From positions 1 through 25,222 of the forward strand of contig CAZRUA010000050.1 of NCBI GenBank assembly GCA_964603125.1: a stretch of DNA of 25,222 nt, read 5' to 3'. Below are positions 1-7,616 of the stretch, piece after piece. This DNA comes from CAZRUA01 sp964603125 (GTDB taxonomy: Bacteria > Bacteroidota > Bacteroidia > B-17B0 > Aurantibacillaceae). How positions within the stretch are numbered: the stretch's first letter is position 1; each line of letters opens with the position of its first letter. A program made the position numbers and the translations under genes. Under the pieces are notes generated by a model. That model was not told the DNA's origin. It ran no database searches and saw nothing but the letters and a program-made list of their open reading frames with translations.

Positions 1-224
1 GAATTGATTTGCAACTAAAATCAACTTATTTTTCAATTGAGAATAGGGGAGATACTCTTGTGTTTAAAGGAAAAGGCTTTGGACATGGCATAGGAATGTG
101 TCAAGAAGGGGCAATGAAAATGACCAAGCTGGGTTATTCATACAAAGATGTATTAAATTTTTATTACAAAAACGTTCATTTAATTAATATTCGCGAATTG
201 AACTTTTTTAAGGACGATGATTAG
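1..224 (+). CDS. SpoIID/LytB-domain protein, C-terminal part (cut by window edge)
   Basis: The frame is open from the first bases (first whole codon at 3), so this is the tail of a gene that begins to the left. The TTG at 9 is not needed as a start. The visible stretch holds GKGFGHGIGMCQEGA followed by a GYSYKDVLNFYY segment. This is the signature end of the SpoIID/LytB family, in which glycan-binding or lytic-transglycosylase domains act on peptidoglycan. In spore formers SpoIID cleaves denuded glycan; in non-sporulating Bacteroidota the relatives are exported cell-wall proteins of poorly known role. Here a Cys stands in the GIGMCQ segment, where Ser is common. The gene ends 9 bp before the end of the converging gene at 234. 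The family call is firm; the substrate is inference. Confidence 0.8.
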   Translation, partial: IDLQLKSTYFSIENRGDTLVFKGKGFGHGIGMCQEGAMKMTKLGYSYKDVLNFYYKNVHLINIRELNFFKDDD

Positions 225-233
225 TTAGCTTCA

Positions 234-734
234 CTAAAACGCAATATTTATAATCTCCTGATAAGAAGCATTATTTAAGACATCTCTAATTTTAATAAGC
301 AATTCCTTATTTCCATTCATTTCCGCCCAAATGATGTTTTGGTATTCATAGTGCTTATAGGTTGAAGTCAATAAATTAACTAAACAAACTTCATCAGAAT
401 AAATAACTACTAAATAATGTTGGTGAAAAAAATTGCCTTTAAATGTTAAGGTTGATAAACCTTTGTAAGGTAAATCAAAGTAATCAAGCGTATTAGTATT
501 TAAAACAAACCCACCAGATTCAGCAGGAATGTAAAGATAATTTCCATCTTCAGATTCGAATTGAAACTTACTTAAATTTTCATTTAAGCGATTCCAATTC
601 CTAAAATACTTTTCATTTTGCAATTGACCCTTTACATACAAATCAGCAACTTGCAACATTCTTCCATTATTAGGTTCATCCCAACCTGTTAATTTAAGTT
701 CTATATTGTTTTTTGTGGATTTGTAAGTAGACAT
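234..734 (-). CDS. Conserved-looking hypothetical soluble protein, 166 aa
   Basis: I do not recognise the family. The protein starts MSTYKSTKNN, has no signal peptide or membrane segment, and is rich in aromatic and beta-forming residues (DLYVKGQL, GNYLYIPAESGG, TFKGNFFHQHYLVV). This suggests an all-beta cytoplasmic fold, possibly with WD/Kelch-like strands, although no repeat is regular. The C-terminal 30 residues look helical. It starts 7 bp after the stop of the 68-aa membrane protein, which itself follows the helicase, so the three probably share one transcript. Nothing in the sequence gives a reaction or partner. Confidence 0.65.
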   Translation of the reverse strand: MSTYKSTKNNIELKLTGWDEPNNGRMLQVADLYVKGQLQNEKYFRNWNRLNENLSKFQFESEDGNYLYIPAESGGFVLNTNTLDYFDLPYKGLSTLTFKGNFFHQHYLVVIYSDEVCLVNLLTSTYKHYEYQNIIWAEMNGNKELLIKIRDVLNNASYQEIINIAF

Positions 735-741
735 TCTAATT

Positions 742-948
742 CTAAGCTTTACTACTATTCACAAAGTACTGAATCAATAGTAAAAGCTCAATACCTATAC
801 CAACGTAACAAAAGATAATAAGATGTTTAATTGAAATACCAGCTAGTTTTAAATCGGGGTTTTGCTTTTTTCTGCCACTTAAAAATAGAATGCAGAATGC
901 AAAAACAACAATTGGTAGTATTAAATTAAGTAGATAACCTGTGTTCAT
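742..948 (-). CDS. Small membrane protein with two transmembrane segments, 68 aa
   Basis: The protein is unassigned. It has two hydrophobic spans, about residues 6-24 and 41-63. A basic stretch around residues 26-34 (GRKKQNPDLK) joins them and should lie in the cytoplasm, leaving both termini outside. There is no signal-peptidase site or lipobox. The gene lies 15 bp downstream of the helicase and 7 bp upstream of the 166-aa gene, which fits translation from a shared message. The small size and lack of family marks make function unknown. It is kept as real because the frame is intact, the spans are well formed and the spacing is operon-like. Confidence 0.6.
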   Translation of the reverse strand: MNTGYLLNLILPIVVFAFCILFLSGRKKQNPDLKLAGISIKHLIIFCYVGIGIELLLLIQYFVNSSKA

Positions 949-963
949 TTTACTTTGATAAGA

Positions 964-2490
964 TTAAACTTCTTCTTCCACTTCGGCAAACCAACTACCA
1001 ATTCTACGTTTTAAGCGTGAAGCATAAGTTTGATTGCTCCAATCGATGTAGTTATTGGTTGCATTAATACATTTAGCGAATTGTTTTACACGGTAGCGCA
1101 TTTCATCCGAAAGTAGGTTGAATAATTCCAAAGCTTCTTCGTAGCTAGCCGCATTTCCTTTAATTCGTTGAAAATGATCTTCAATAGAATCTTCAATAAC
1201 TTGAGCTGGTTTAATACCACGTTTTAAACAATACATGTATTTATCACGAACTATAAATGCTTCTGCCGATGTGTTTAGGAATCTTTCCTTCACTTCAGGT
1301 GGCATTTCGTAGTCGTTTTCTAATTCAAAATCCCACTCATCTTTGTAACGATTTTCTAAATACATGTGCGGAGCAATAAACACATGTTTCCAATCAATTG
1401 GTAATTGCCATAAACCAAAACGGCGTGAGTTATTACCTAAATCAATAATATTGAATTCCTTTTTGTGAGGTAAAACACGGCTACCGCGACCAATCATTTG
1501 GTGATAAAGTGTTAATGATTTAGTTGCTCTATTTAAAATAATATTCTCAACACTAGGTTCATCAAATCCATGAGTTAAGATACTTACAGAAGTTAAAATT
1601 CCATCCGGTGTATTTCTAAACCACTCTAAAGTTTCAAAACGTTCTTTATCTGTAAATGTGCTGTCTAAATGTTTGCAAGGATAGTTTTTCTTCTTAAACA
1701 TTTCGCAAACAATACGACTTGTAATAATACCACTATTGAAAATTAATGTCTTTTTTCCTTTGGCAATCTCTTCGTAAGATTCCATAAGCTTCGACATCAT
1801 TAATGCATTAGAATATAATTGTTCATGCGAACCAACTGTAAACTCTCCGTTAGTTCCAATTTTTAAAGTACTTAAGTTAACATCGTAACTGTAAGTATTT
1901 CCATTACATAAAAATTGTTGGTCAATTAAGGAACCAATTGATTCGCCAACGATTAATTCTTTGTAAGTATCTTTTAAAGGTAATTTTTTGTTACTAGAAA
2001 GTGGGGTAGCGGTAACCCCTAAAATGTTTACATCATTAAAATGATGAAACACTTTTCTAAAGGAGTTGTTGTGCGCCTCATCAACAATTACTAAGCCTAT
2101 ATCTTCTAAAAATTCATCATTGTCTTGCAAACGATTGTTTAAAGTTTCTACTAATGCTGTATAACATTGATATCCTTCTTGGTTTGGCAATTCTTTTACA
2201 GCACTGTTAATTGTTTTATTCTTAATTCCTTTTTCAAACAAAACAGCCGATGTTTGAGCAGAAAGCTCGATACGATGAGTTAAAATCAGAACCTTTTTCT
2301 TGAACTGGTCAATGAAACGTTTAGCAATCTCAGCAAAAATAATGGTTTTACCACCACCCGTTGGCAATTGAAACAATATGTTTGAATTAGGAGGTAGCTC
2401 GCTAATTTTACTCAATATGTTATTTACGGCCTCTTCTTGGTAAGGATAAAGCTTACGACCTTCTGTTGATGTTGTTTCTTCGGTTGACAT
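964..2490 (-). CDS. DEAD/DEAH-box superfamily 2 helicase (COG1061/SSL2-like)
   Basis: This 508-aa protein is an ATP-dependent nucleic-acid helicase or translocase. Motif I is LPTGGGKT (residues 42-49), motif II is DEAH (137-140) and motif III is TAT (160-162). In the second RecA-like domain, LTHGFDEPSV (about 305-314) is motif V and QMIGRGSR (331-338) is motif VI. The layout resembles type III restriction-type and XPB/SSL2-like helicases. However, no nuclease, methyltransferase or specificity gene is adjacent, and the last 130 residues are helical and unassigned. A perfect TAnnTTTG -7 element lies 20 nt upstream of the ATG. The gene probably leads a three-gene operon with the 68-aa and 166-aa genes. 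The helicase call is certain; its cellular job (repair, RNA or defence) is not visible. Confidence 0.9.
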   Translation of the reverse strand: MSTEETTSTEGRKLYPYQEEAVNNILSKISELPPNSNILFQLPTGGGKTIIFAEIAKRFIDQFKKKVLILTHRIELSAQTSAVLFEKGIKNKTINSAVKELPNQEGYQCYTALVETLNNRLQDNDEFLEDIGLVIVDEAHNNSFRKVFHHFNDVNILGVTATPLSSNKKLPLKDTYKELIVGESIGSLIDQQFLCNGNTYSYDVNLSTLKIGTNGEFTVGSHEQLYSNALMMSKLMESYEEIAKGKKTLIFNSGIITSRIVCEMFKKKNYPCKHLDSTFTDKERFETLEWFRNTPDGILTSVSILTHGFDEPSVENIILNRATKSLTLYHQMIGRGSRVLPHKKEFNIIDLGNNSRRFGLWQLPIDWKHVFIAPHMYLENRYKDEWDFELENDYEMPPEVKERFLNTSAEAFIVRDKYMYCLKRGIKPAQVIEDSIEDHFQRIKGNAASYEEALELFNLLSDEMRYRVKQFAKCINATNNYIDWSNQTYASRLKRRIGSWFAEVEEEV

Positions 2491-2510
2491 AGTCTAAAAA
2501 ATGCGACCTG

Positions 2511-2518
2511 CAAAGATA
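2511..2518 (-). promoter_or_regulatory. Promoter -7 element for the helicase operon
   Basis: Read on the minus strand this is TATCTTTG, an exact match to the Bacteroidota -7 consensus TAnnTTTG. It lies 20 nt upstream of the helicase ATG, a normal distance. I see no good TTTG -33 element at 17-23 bp upstream, so the assignment rests on the -7 box and position. Confidence 0.55.
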
Positions 2519-2607
2519 GTCTTATTTTGAAGAAATTGAATTTTTATTTTCAAAAATAATGTTGATTGCGCCTAAATTCTTATCATTTAATAATAATTTA
2601 ATACACG

Positions 2608-2665
2608 ATTATTCTAATATTGAATCGAGCCATATCACAATTTAAATTGTTATATTTAGAATAAT
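2608..2665. repeat. Inverted repeat with inner palindrome upstream of lipoprotein gene
   Basis: ATTATTCTAA at 2608-2617 is repeated in inverted orientation at 2656-2665. A perfect 14-bp palindrome, ACAATTTAAATTGT, sits between them at 2637-2650. The block ends 18 nt before the TTG start at 2684. It could be an operator or a cruciform-prone site, but chance is a real alternative in such AT-rich DNA. The two elements are not concentric (centres 2636.5 and 2643.5). Confidence 0.35.
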
Positions 2666-2683
2666 ATATCTTTCTTCATCATT

Positions 2684-3307
2684 TTGAAAAAAAGCTCCCT
2701 AATAGTTATAACCTTAATTTGCATACTTGCTTTTCAATCCTGTGCTTTCCATCGAGAGTTTCCGTTTATTTGTTATGCAAAGGCTTGTGTAAAGGAGCAA
2801 TGGCAATTTAAAGGAATTAAAAATGCATTTAGAAAAGGAAAACGAAAGTTAGGTTTGGGAAAGAAAAAGCCTTACGTGGAGAATGATCGTAAAAAAGGGA
2901 AAAAAGGTTCTTCTGATAACTCGGAAGCAAATAGGAGGGAGGCAGTGAAAGATTCAATTAATAATGCAGCAAAGGACTCAATCTCGAATCTAAAATTTGG
3001 TAAATCAGCTATTGATACTGTTATTGTTATTTATTTTAAAAATGAAAGTGATTCGCTAAGTGAAGCAGATCAATTGTTTTTGAAAAACTTTTTTATACAT
3101 CACAAAAAGAAAATCACTGAAATAGATATTGTTGAGTTTTATGACCCAAGTGTGCATACAGCTAAGCTTTTTAGAAGGAAAAATGTAAAGAAGTATTTAC
3201 TGAATATTCCAATATCAAAACAACTCATTGTTTTAAGAAGGTATAAAAAGAAAGGAGTTACTTTAACCCAAACAATGTATGAAAGAGTTGAAATAAGAAT
3301 TAGGTAA
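2684..3307 (+). CDS. Lipoprotein with a degenerate OmpA-like C-terminal domain, 207 aa
   Basis: The N-terminus has a basic tip, a hydrophobic core and a lipobox FQSC with the anchoring Cys at residue 20, so it is an exported lipoprotein. Residues 45-75 are extremely Lys/Arg-rich (KGKRKLGLGKKK, DRKKGKKG). The C-terminal 95 residues follow the OmpA/MotB pattern: a strand IVIYFKNES, a LSEADQLFLK helix, ITEIDIVEFYD, RRKNVKKYL and the closing ERVEIRI. The Arg of the usual LSxxRA motif is kept (LFRRKN), but the GHTD motif is reduced to EFYDP, so peptidoglycan binding is uncertain. The start is TTG, since no in-frame ATG precedes the signal peptide. Lipoprotein is sure; the OmpA relationship is my inference from spacing. 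The gene ends 3 bp from the end of converging map. Confidence 0.75.
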   Translation: MKKSSLIVITLICILAFQSCAFHREFPFICYAKACVKEQWQFKGIKNAFRKGKRKLGLGKKKPYVENDRKKGKKGSSDNSEANRREAVKDSINNAAKDSISNLKFGKSAIDTVIVIYFKNESDSLSEADQLFLKNFFIHHKKKITEIDIVEFYDPSVHTAKLFRRKNVKKYLLNIPISKQLIVLRRYKKKGVTLTQTMYERVEIRIR

Positions 3308-3310
3308 AAC

Positions 3311-4099
3311 CTAAAACTTCCTTCCTTGTTTACTCAATACTTCATCCACGTATTTAAATGTAGATAGAATTTCAGGTTTACCATCTACTACTGCCACATC
3401 GTGCTCAAAATGGGCTGAAGGTTTACCATCTTTGGTTACAATAGTCCAACCATCTTTTAACTGAATTACATTTTTCGTACCCATGTTAATCATAGGTTCA
3501 ATGGCAATGGTTAATCCGTTTTTGATTAATGGGCCTGCTCCACGTTTTCCATAATTAGGAACTTGTGGGTCTTCGTGAAGCGTTTTACCAACACCATGAC
3601 CAACTAATTCGCGCACCACACCATAGCCATGTTTTTCAGCATGATTTTGTATAGCAAAACTAACATCACCGATACGATTGGTTAGGATAACTTGTTCAAT
3701 TCCTAAATATAAACTCTCTAAAGTAACTTCTAATAATTTGTGCACTTCTGGTTTAATTTCGCCAACAGCAAAGGTGTAAGCGTGATCGCCAACAAAACCA
3801 TTTTTTGTAACGCCACAATCAACCGAAATTATATCACCATCTTTTAAAGCTGTTTTGTTAGGAATACCATGAACAACTTGCTCGTTTACACTTAAACATA
3901 AAGAAGCCGGAAATCCACCATATCCTTTGAATGTGGGAACTCCACCATTATCACGAATAAATGCTTCAGCCATTTTATCAAGTTTAGCACCATCTACACC
4001 TGGCTTAATCTCAGCAGCTAACATTCCCAAGCATCTTGAAACCGTTTGTGCTGATTCGCGCATCAATTCAATTTCTTCTTTTGTTTTGTATAATATCAT
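3311..4099 (-). CDS. map: Type I methionine aminopeptidase
   Basis: This cytoplasmic dimetal enzyme removes the initiator Met from new proteins. I choose the ATG at 4099 (protein MILYKTKEEI, 262 aa). The upstream ATG at 4123 would add eight residues not usual in the family and would overlap the preceding gene. All metal ligands are visible, numbered from this start: Asp94 (SVDCG), Asp105 (GDHAYTF), His168 (VGHGVG), Glu201 (IEPM) and Glu232 (HFEHD). His77 (VVHGIP) is the substrate-binding His. It is the last gene of a gpmA-HAD-map run, 10 bp after the HAD gene. In many bacteria map sits in ribosomal-protein operons, so this location is different, but the protein itself is canonical. Confidence 0.96.
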   Translation of the reverse strand: MILYKTKEEIELMRESAQTVSRCLGMLAAEIKPGVDGAKLDKMAEAFIRDNGGVPTFKGYGGFPASLCLSVNEQVVHGIPNKTALKDGDIISVDCGVTKNGFVGDHAYTFAVGEIKPEVHKLLEVTLESLYLGIEQVILTNRIGDVSFAIQNHAEKHGYGVVRELVGHGVGKTLHEDPQVPNYGKRGAGPLIKNGLTIAIEPMINMGTKNVIQLKDGWTIVTKDGKPSAHFEHDVAVVDGKPEILSTFKYVDEVLSKQGRKF

Positions 4100-4109
4100 T
4101 TTTCTAAAT

Positions 4110-4574
4110 TTACTTCTTACCAAACAACTTCTTCATAAACGAAGTTTCTTCTTTTTTATAGTTTTTGTGAGCTTCAGCATTTACTAATTGGTGCTCAAAT
4201 TCACCACCTTCGGGATGTAATGTTTGCCATATTTTGCTCCAACCTAAAAATCCACCCACATTTCTGTCATCAATAAAAATATCCGCGTTTATTTTTCTGC
4301 TCATTGATAAGTCAAAATTTTCGTCAGGGTAACTTTTGTTAACGGCGTAAAATTCAACACCATTTTCTCTGCAGTATTCAACAGCTTCGCGCAATAATTC
4401 ACCATCGCGATAAGTCCATAAAACAAGTTTGTGACCTTTTTTTTGCAAAGCTTTCATTGTGGCAAAAGCAAACATCATTTCTTTCCCAATTTTTGGGTAT
4501 GCATGTTCCACTATTGTTCCATCAAAATCAACGGCAATTAGCTTACTATCAATATTAGTAAATTCTTGTTGCAT
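4110..4574 (-). CDS. HAD-like hydrolase, small cap-less type, 154 aa
   Basis: The haloacid dehalogenase fold is shown by motif I, VDFDGT (Asp16 nucleophile and Asp18 acid/base), a motif II-like LVLWTYRDG (about 50-58) and the acidic motif IDDRNVGG (101-108) that holds Mg. The length and the IDDRNVGG ending resemble the small HAD-like proteins common in Bacteroidota (BT_0820-like), for which phosphatase or pyrophosphatase activity is likely but the natural substrate is unsettled. The C-terminal tail is Lys-rich (KNYKKEE, MKKLFGKK). It lies 2 bp after gpmA and 10 bp before map, so it is almost surely co-transcribed. The position invites a link to sugar-phosphate metabolism, but that is inference only. 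Confidence 0.85.
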   Translation of the reverse strand: MQQEFTNIDSKLIAVDFDGTIVEHAYPKIGKEMMFAFATMKALQKKGHKLVLWTYRDGELLREAVEYCRENGVEFYAVNKSYPDENFDLSMSRKINADIFIDDRNVGGFLGWSKIWQTLHPEGGEFEHQLVNAEAHKNYKKEETSFMKKLFGKK

Positions 4575-4576
4575 TA

Positions 4577-5182
4577 TTATAAATTTTTAGCAGAAATAAC
4601 TTTTAAATCAGCATCCAACTCATAAACTCTAGGTTGTGCAGTTCCAATTTCAAATTCTAAAATTTGAGCTGGAGTCATTTTTTCCAAATACATAATTAAT
4701 GCACGCAAGCTATTACCATGCGCAGCAATAACAATGTTTTTTCCAGCTTTAATTTTAGGAAGTATTTCTTTTTCAAAATAAGGTATAACTCTATCAGCAG
4801 TATCTTTTAAGCTTTCACCGTTTGGAGGTGGAACATCAAAACTTCTTCTCCAAATTTTTACTTGCTCTTCACCATATTTCGCAGCAGTAGCAGCTTTGTC
4901 TAATCCTTGCAAATCGCCATACATGCGCTCATTTAAAGCTTTATCTTTTGTTACTCGTATATCAGCTTGATTGGTTTCTTCTAAAACGATTTTTAAAGTA
5001 TTTTGAGCTCTTTGTAAATCAGAAGTAAATCCTTCATCAAACTTATAACCACTCAATTTTTTTCCAGCATTTTTTGCCTCTTCAATTCCTTTTTCAGTAA
5101 GCGCCACATCTACCCAACCTGTAAATTTATTTTCTAAATTCCAAACTGATTGTCCGTGACGAAATATAACTAGTGTTGCCAT
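4577..5182 (-). CDS. gpmA: 2,3-bisphosphoglycerate-dependent phosphoglycerate mutase, short form
   Basis: The enzyme interconverts 3- and 2-phosphoglycerate in glycolysis and gluconeogenesis. The histidine-phosphatase signature is RHG at residues 8-10, with phospho-acceptor His9. NKFTGWVDVALTEKG follows, then ERMYGDLQG (Glu86), PPPNGES (118-124) and AHGNS with the second His155. At 201 aa it is shorter than the 230-250 aa typical of E. coli-type GpmA. It matches the short form known in some alphaproteobacteria, with part of the substrate lid region missing. A perfect -7 element lies 15 nt upstream. It leads the gpmA-HAD-map operon. A broad-specificity phosphatase of the same superfamily is the alternative, but the FTGWVDVALTEKG and ERMYGDLQG segments favour a true mutase. 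Confidence 0.92.
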   Translation of the reverse strand: MATLVIFRHGQSVWNLENKFTGWVDVALTEKGIEEAKNAGKKLSGYKFDEGFTSDLQRAQNTLKIVLEETNQADIRVTKDKALNERMYGDLQGLDKAATAAKYGEEQVKIWRRSFDVPPPNGESLKDTADRVIPYFEKEILPKIKAGKNIVIAAHGNSLRALIMYLEKMTPAQILEFEIGTAQPRVYELDADLKVISAKNL

Positions 5183-5196
5183 AAAATAATTTTGCG

Positions 5197-5204
5197 CAAA
5201 GATA
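5197..5204 (-). promoter_or_regulatory. Promoter -7 element for gpmA operon
   Basis: On the minus strand this reads TATCTTTG, exactly TAnnTTTG, followed by GCG and the short leader to the gpmA ATG 15 nt downstream. No clear TTTG element is found at the expected -33 distance. Confidence 0.55.
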
Positions 5205-5381
5205 GCGAGAAATTGCGAAAATTAAGGGGAATATTTAATCAAAATAAGTTATAGACCAACTGATTTTATCCTAATGATAGAATAAAATATAAGTTTTTGC
5301 ATATTGCTCATAAGAAAAAAAATAGTTTAAAAAATCAGCAAAAATCTATTAAATAAGCCAAAAAGCATATCTTTACAAACC

Positions 5382-7607
5382 ATGCTAAAAAAATACATAA
5401 GCCTTATATTAATGCTGTTTGTTGGGTTAATTCATGCTCAAACTAAATCGATTTCTATTACAAAGATTACCGAGGAAATTAAAATTGATGGCGAATTAAA
5501 TGAGGCTATATGGCAAAAGGCCGAAAAGGCGAGTGATTTTTGGCAAAATTTTCCATTTGATACTTCTTTAGCAATAAGCAAAACGGAGGTAATGTTAGCT
5601 TATGATGACAACAATATATACATATCAGCAATTTGTTACGACTCTATTAAAAAGGATTATGTAATTACTTCTTTAAAGCGCGATTGGTCGTACCCTGCTA
5701 GTGATGCTTTTGTTGCTACAATCGACCCATTTTCAGACAAACAAAACGGGTTTAGTTTTGGTTTAAATCCATATGGCGTTCAGCGTGAAGGTTTGGTTGC
5801 AAATGGCGGCGGACAAGGTGTGACAACTGATTGGGACAATAAATGGTTTGGCGAAGTGAAACGTTATGCTGGTAGATGGACTTTAGAAATGGCAATTCCG
5901 TTTAAAACATTACGTTTTAAAGGTGAATTAAATGAATGGAGAATTAATTTCTCTCGTAACGATTTAAAGCGAAATGAAAATAGTTGTTGGAGTAAAGTGC
6001 CTCGTCAGTTTAACATAGCAACCTTGGCATTTACGGGTTTATTAAAATGGGACAAGGCTCCACAAAAAACAGGAACCAATATTTCTATCATTCCTTATGC
6101 AATTACTCGTGTTAGTAAAGATTACATTAATAATACACCCACCAAGTTAAGCGCAAATATTGGTGGAGATGCAAAAATTGCGTTAAGCTCATCTTTGAAC
6201 TTAGACTTAACGGTAAATCCTGATTTTTCTCAAGTAGAAGTGGACAGGCAGGTTACCAATTTAACACGCTTTAGTCTGTTTTTCCCTGAAAGACGACAGT
6301 TTTTTATTGAGAATAGCGATTTGTTTGAACGCTTCGGTTTTAGCCAAATTCGACCCTTTTTTAGTAGAAGAATTGGCTTAAACAATGGAAATATTATTCC
6401 AATAGTTGGTGGAGCACGATTGAGCGGTAAACCTAACGAGAACTGGCGTATCGGATTGATGAATATACAAACAGCTCAAAAAAATAGTTTAAATGTTTTA
6501 GGGCAAAATTACACCGTGGCAGCTGCGCAATACAATGTTTTTTCGCGTTCAAATGTGGCTTTTATTTTTGTTAATCGTCAGGCATTTGATAAAGGTATTT
6601 ACAAAGTGAATGATTACAATAGAATTGTAGGATTGGATTATAACTTAAACAGTGGCGATAACAAATGGTTCGGTAAGTTTTTTTACCATCATTCTTTAAG
6701 CAATCAAAAAAATATTAACTCCATGGCTCATGCAAGTTTCTTGCTTTATCAAACAGAGAAAGTGAGTATTATGTGGAATCATGAGTATGTTCATAAAGAT
6801 TATAATGCTGAAACTGGTTTTACTCCTAGGATTAGCCAGCTAGATGGAAATGGGAATACTGTTAAAACTACTTATTGGAGATTAGAACCGCGTTTAAATT
6901 ATTTCTTTTATCCCAAAAAGTCTATTATCAACAAAATGGGACCAGAACTTTATTTAGATTTATATGCAAACAAAGATTATAAGCAAACTGACAGATTAAT
7001 AAGAGCATCTTATGATTTCAACTTTACTAACACCTCAAGCTTATCTTTTGATTACACTAATTTATTTACAAAACTTCTTTATAATGCTGATGTAACATTT
7101 TCCGGGCAAGATTCTGTATTATCGGCAGGGAATTACAATTATCAAAATGCAAATATTTTTTACAAAACTAATATTAGAAGAAAGTTAAACGGAACAATAA
7201 ATGTTAATTATGGTTCTTATTTTACTGGAAAAAAACTTTCAATAGCAACTGATATCATTTTTAGAAAGCAACCTTATGGCTTACTAACGTTAAGCTATTC
7301 GCACGATGAGATTTTAATGCCGTATCTGAATAAAAAAGTGAGTTTAGATTTATTCGGCCCAAAAATAGAGCTTTCATTTACCCGTAAAATGTTCTTTACC
7401 ACATTTTTACAGTATAACGCTCAAATAAAGAATTTTAACATTAATGCACGTCTTCAATATCGCTTTAAGCCAATGAGTGATATATTTATTGTTTATAGCG
7501 ACAATTATGACACAAGTGAGTTTGGAAATCCTACTTATAACTTTAACCGATTAGGTAAAAAAAATAGAGCTTTAGTCATTAAATTTGTTTATTGGTTTAC
7601 TGCTTAA
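5382..7607 (+). CDS. DUF5916 outer-membrane protein with N-terminal CBM9-like domain
   Basis: A signal peptide ends near LIHAQ (residues 1-20). Residues 25-210 match the carbohydrate-binding module 9-like fold: IDGELNEAIWQKA, then VMLAYDDNNIYISAICYD, then WTLEMAIPFKTLRF. The remainder is long, rich in alternating aromatic and polar strands (for example LRASYDFNFT, LSFDYTNLF) and contains the family-typical VNPDFSQVEVDRQ and FPERRQFFIENSDLF segments near residues 283-310. It ends in an aromatic strand (IKFVYWFTA), which suggests a beta-barrel in the outer membrane. The family (DUF5916, about 740-900 aa) is widespread in Bacteroidota and its function is unknown. A weak -7-like TATCTTTA lies at 5368-5375. 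The pyrC gene starts 9 bp after the stop, so the two likely share a transcript. Confidence 0.88.
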   Translation: MLKKYISLILMLFVGLIHAQTKSISITKITEEIKIDGELNEAIWQKAEKASDFWQNFPFDTSLAISKTEVMLAYDDNNIYISAICYDSIKKDYVITSLKRDWSYPASDAFVATIDPFSDKQNGFSFGLNPYGVQREGLVANGGGQGVTTDWDNKWFGEVKRYAGRWTLEMAIPFKTLRFKGELNEWRINFSRNDLKRNENSCWSKVPRQFNIATLAFTGLLKWDKAPQKTGTNISIIPYAITRVSKDYINNTPTKLSANIGGDAKIALSSSLNLDLTVNPDFSQVEVDRQVTNLTRFSLFFPERRQFFIENSDLFERFGFSQIRPFFSRRIGLNNGNIIPIVGGARLSGKPNENWRIGLMNIQTAQKNSLNVLGQNYTVAAAQYNVFSRSNVAFIFVNRQAFDKGIYKVNDYNRIVGLDYNLNSGDNKWFGKFFYHHSLSNQKNINSMAHASFLLYQTEKVSIMWNHEYVHKDYNAETGFTPRISQLDGNGNTVKTTYWRLEPRLNYFFYPKKSIINKMGPELYLDLYANKDYKQTDRLIRASYDFNFTNTSSLSFDYTNLFTKLLYNADVTFSGQDSVLSAGNYNYQNANIFYKTNIRRKLNGTINVNYGSYFTGKKLSIATDIIFRKQPYGLLTLSYSHDEILMPYLNKKVSLDLFGPKIELSFTRKMFFTTFLQYNAQIKNFNINARLQYRFKPMSDIFIVYSDNYDTSEFGNPTYNFNRLGKKNRALVIKFVYWFTA

Positions 7608-7616
7608 ATTATTAAT

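Noticed and set aside
964..2490. Helicase as part of a restriction-modification system
   Set aside because: The motifs resemble type III restriction helicases, but there is no nuclease motif, methyltransferase or specificity gene nearby.
3300..3314. Small hairpin TTAGGT-AAA-ACCTAA between two converging genes, considered as a terminator
   Set aside because: The stem is only six pairs, low in GC, and has no T-run on either side.
4100..4123. Upstream ATG that would lengthen methionine aminopeptidase by eight residues
   Set aside because: It overlaps the HAD gene and adds residues (MVRSKFRK) not typical of the family; the ATG at 4099 fits known N-termini.
3927..4187. Open frame on the plus strand opposite map and the HAD gene
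   Set aside because: It lies antisense to two well-supported genes and its product has no family features.
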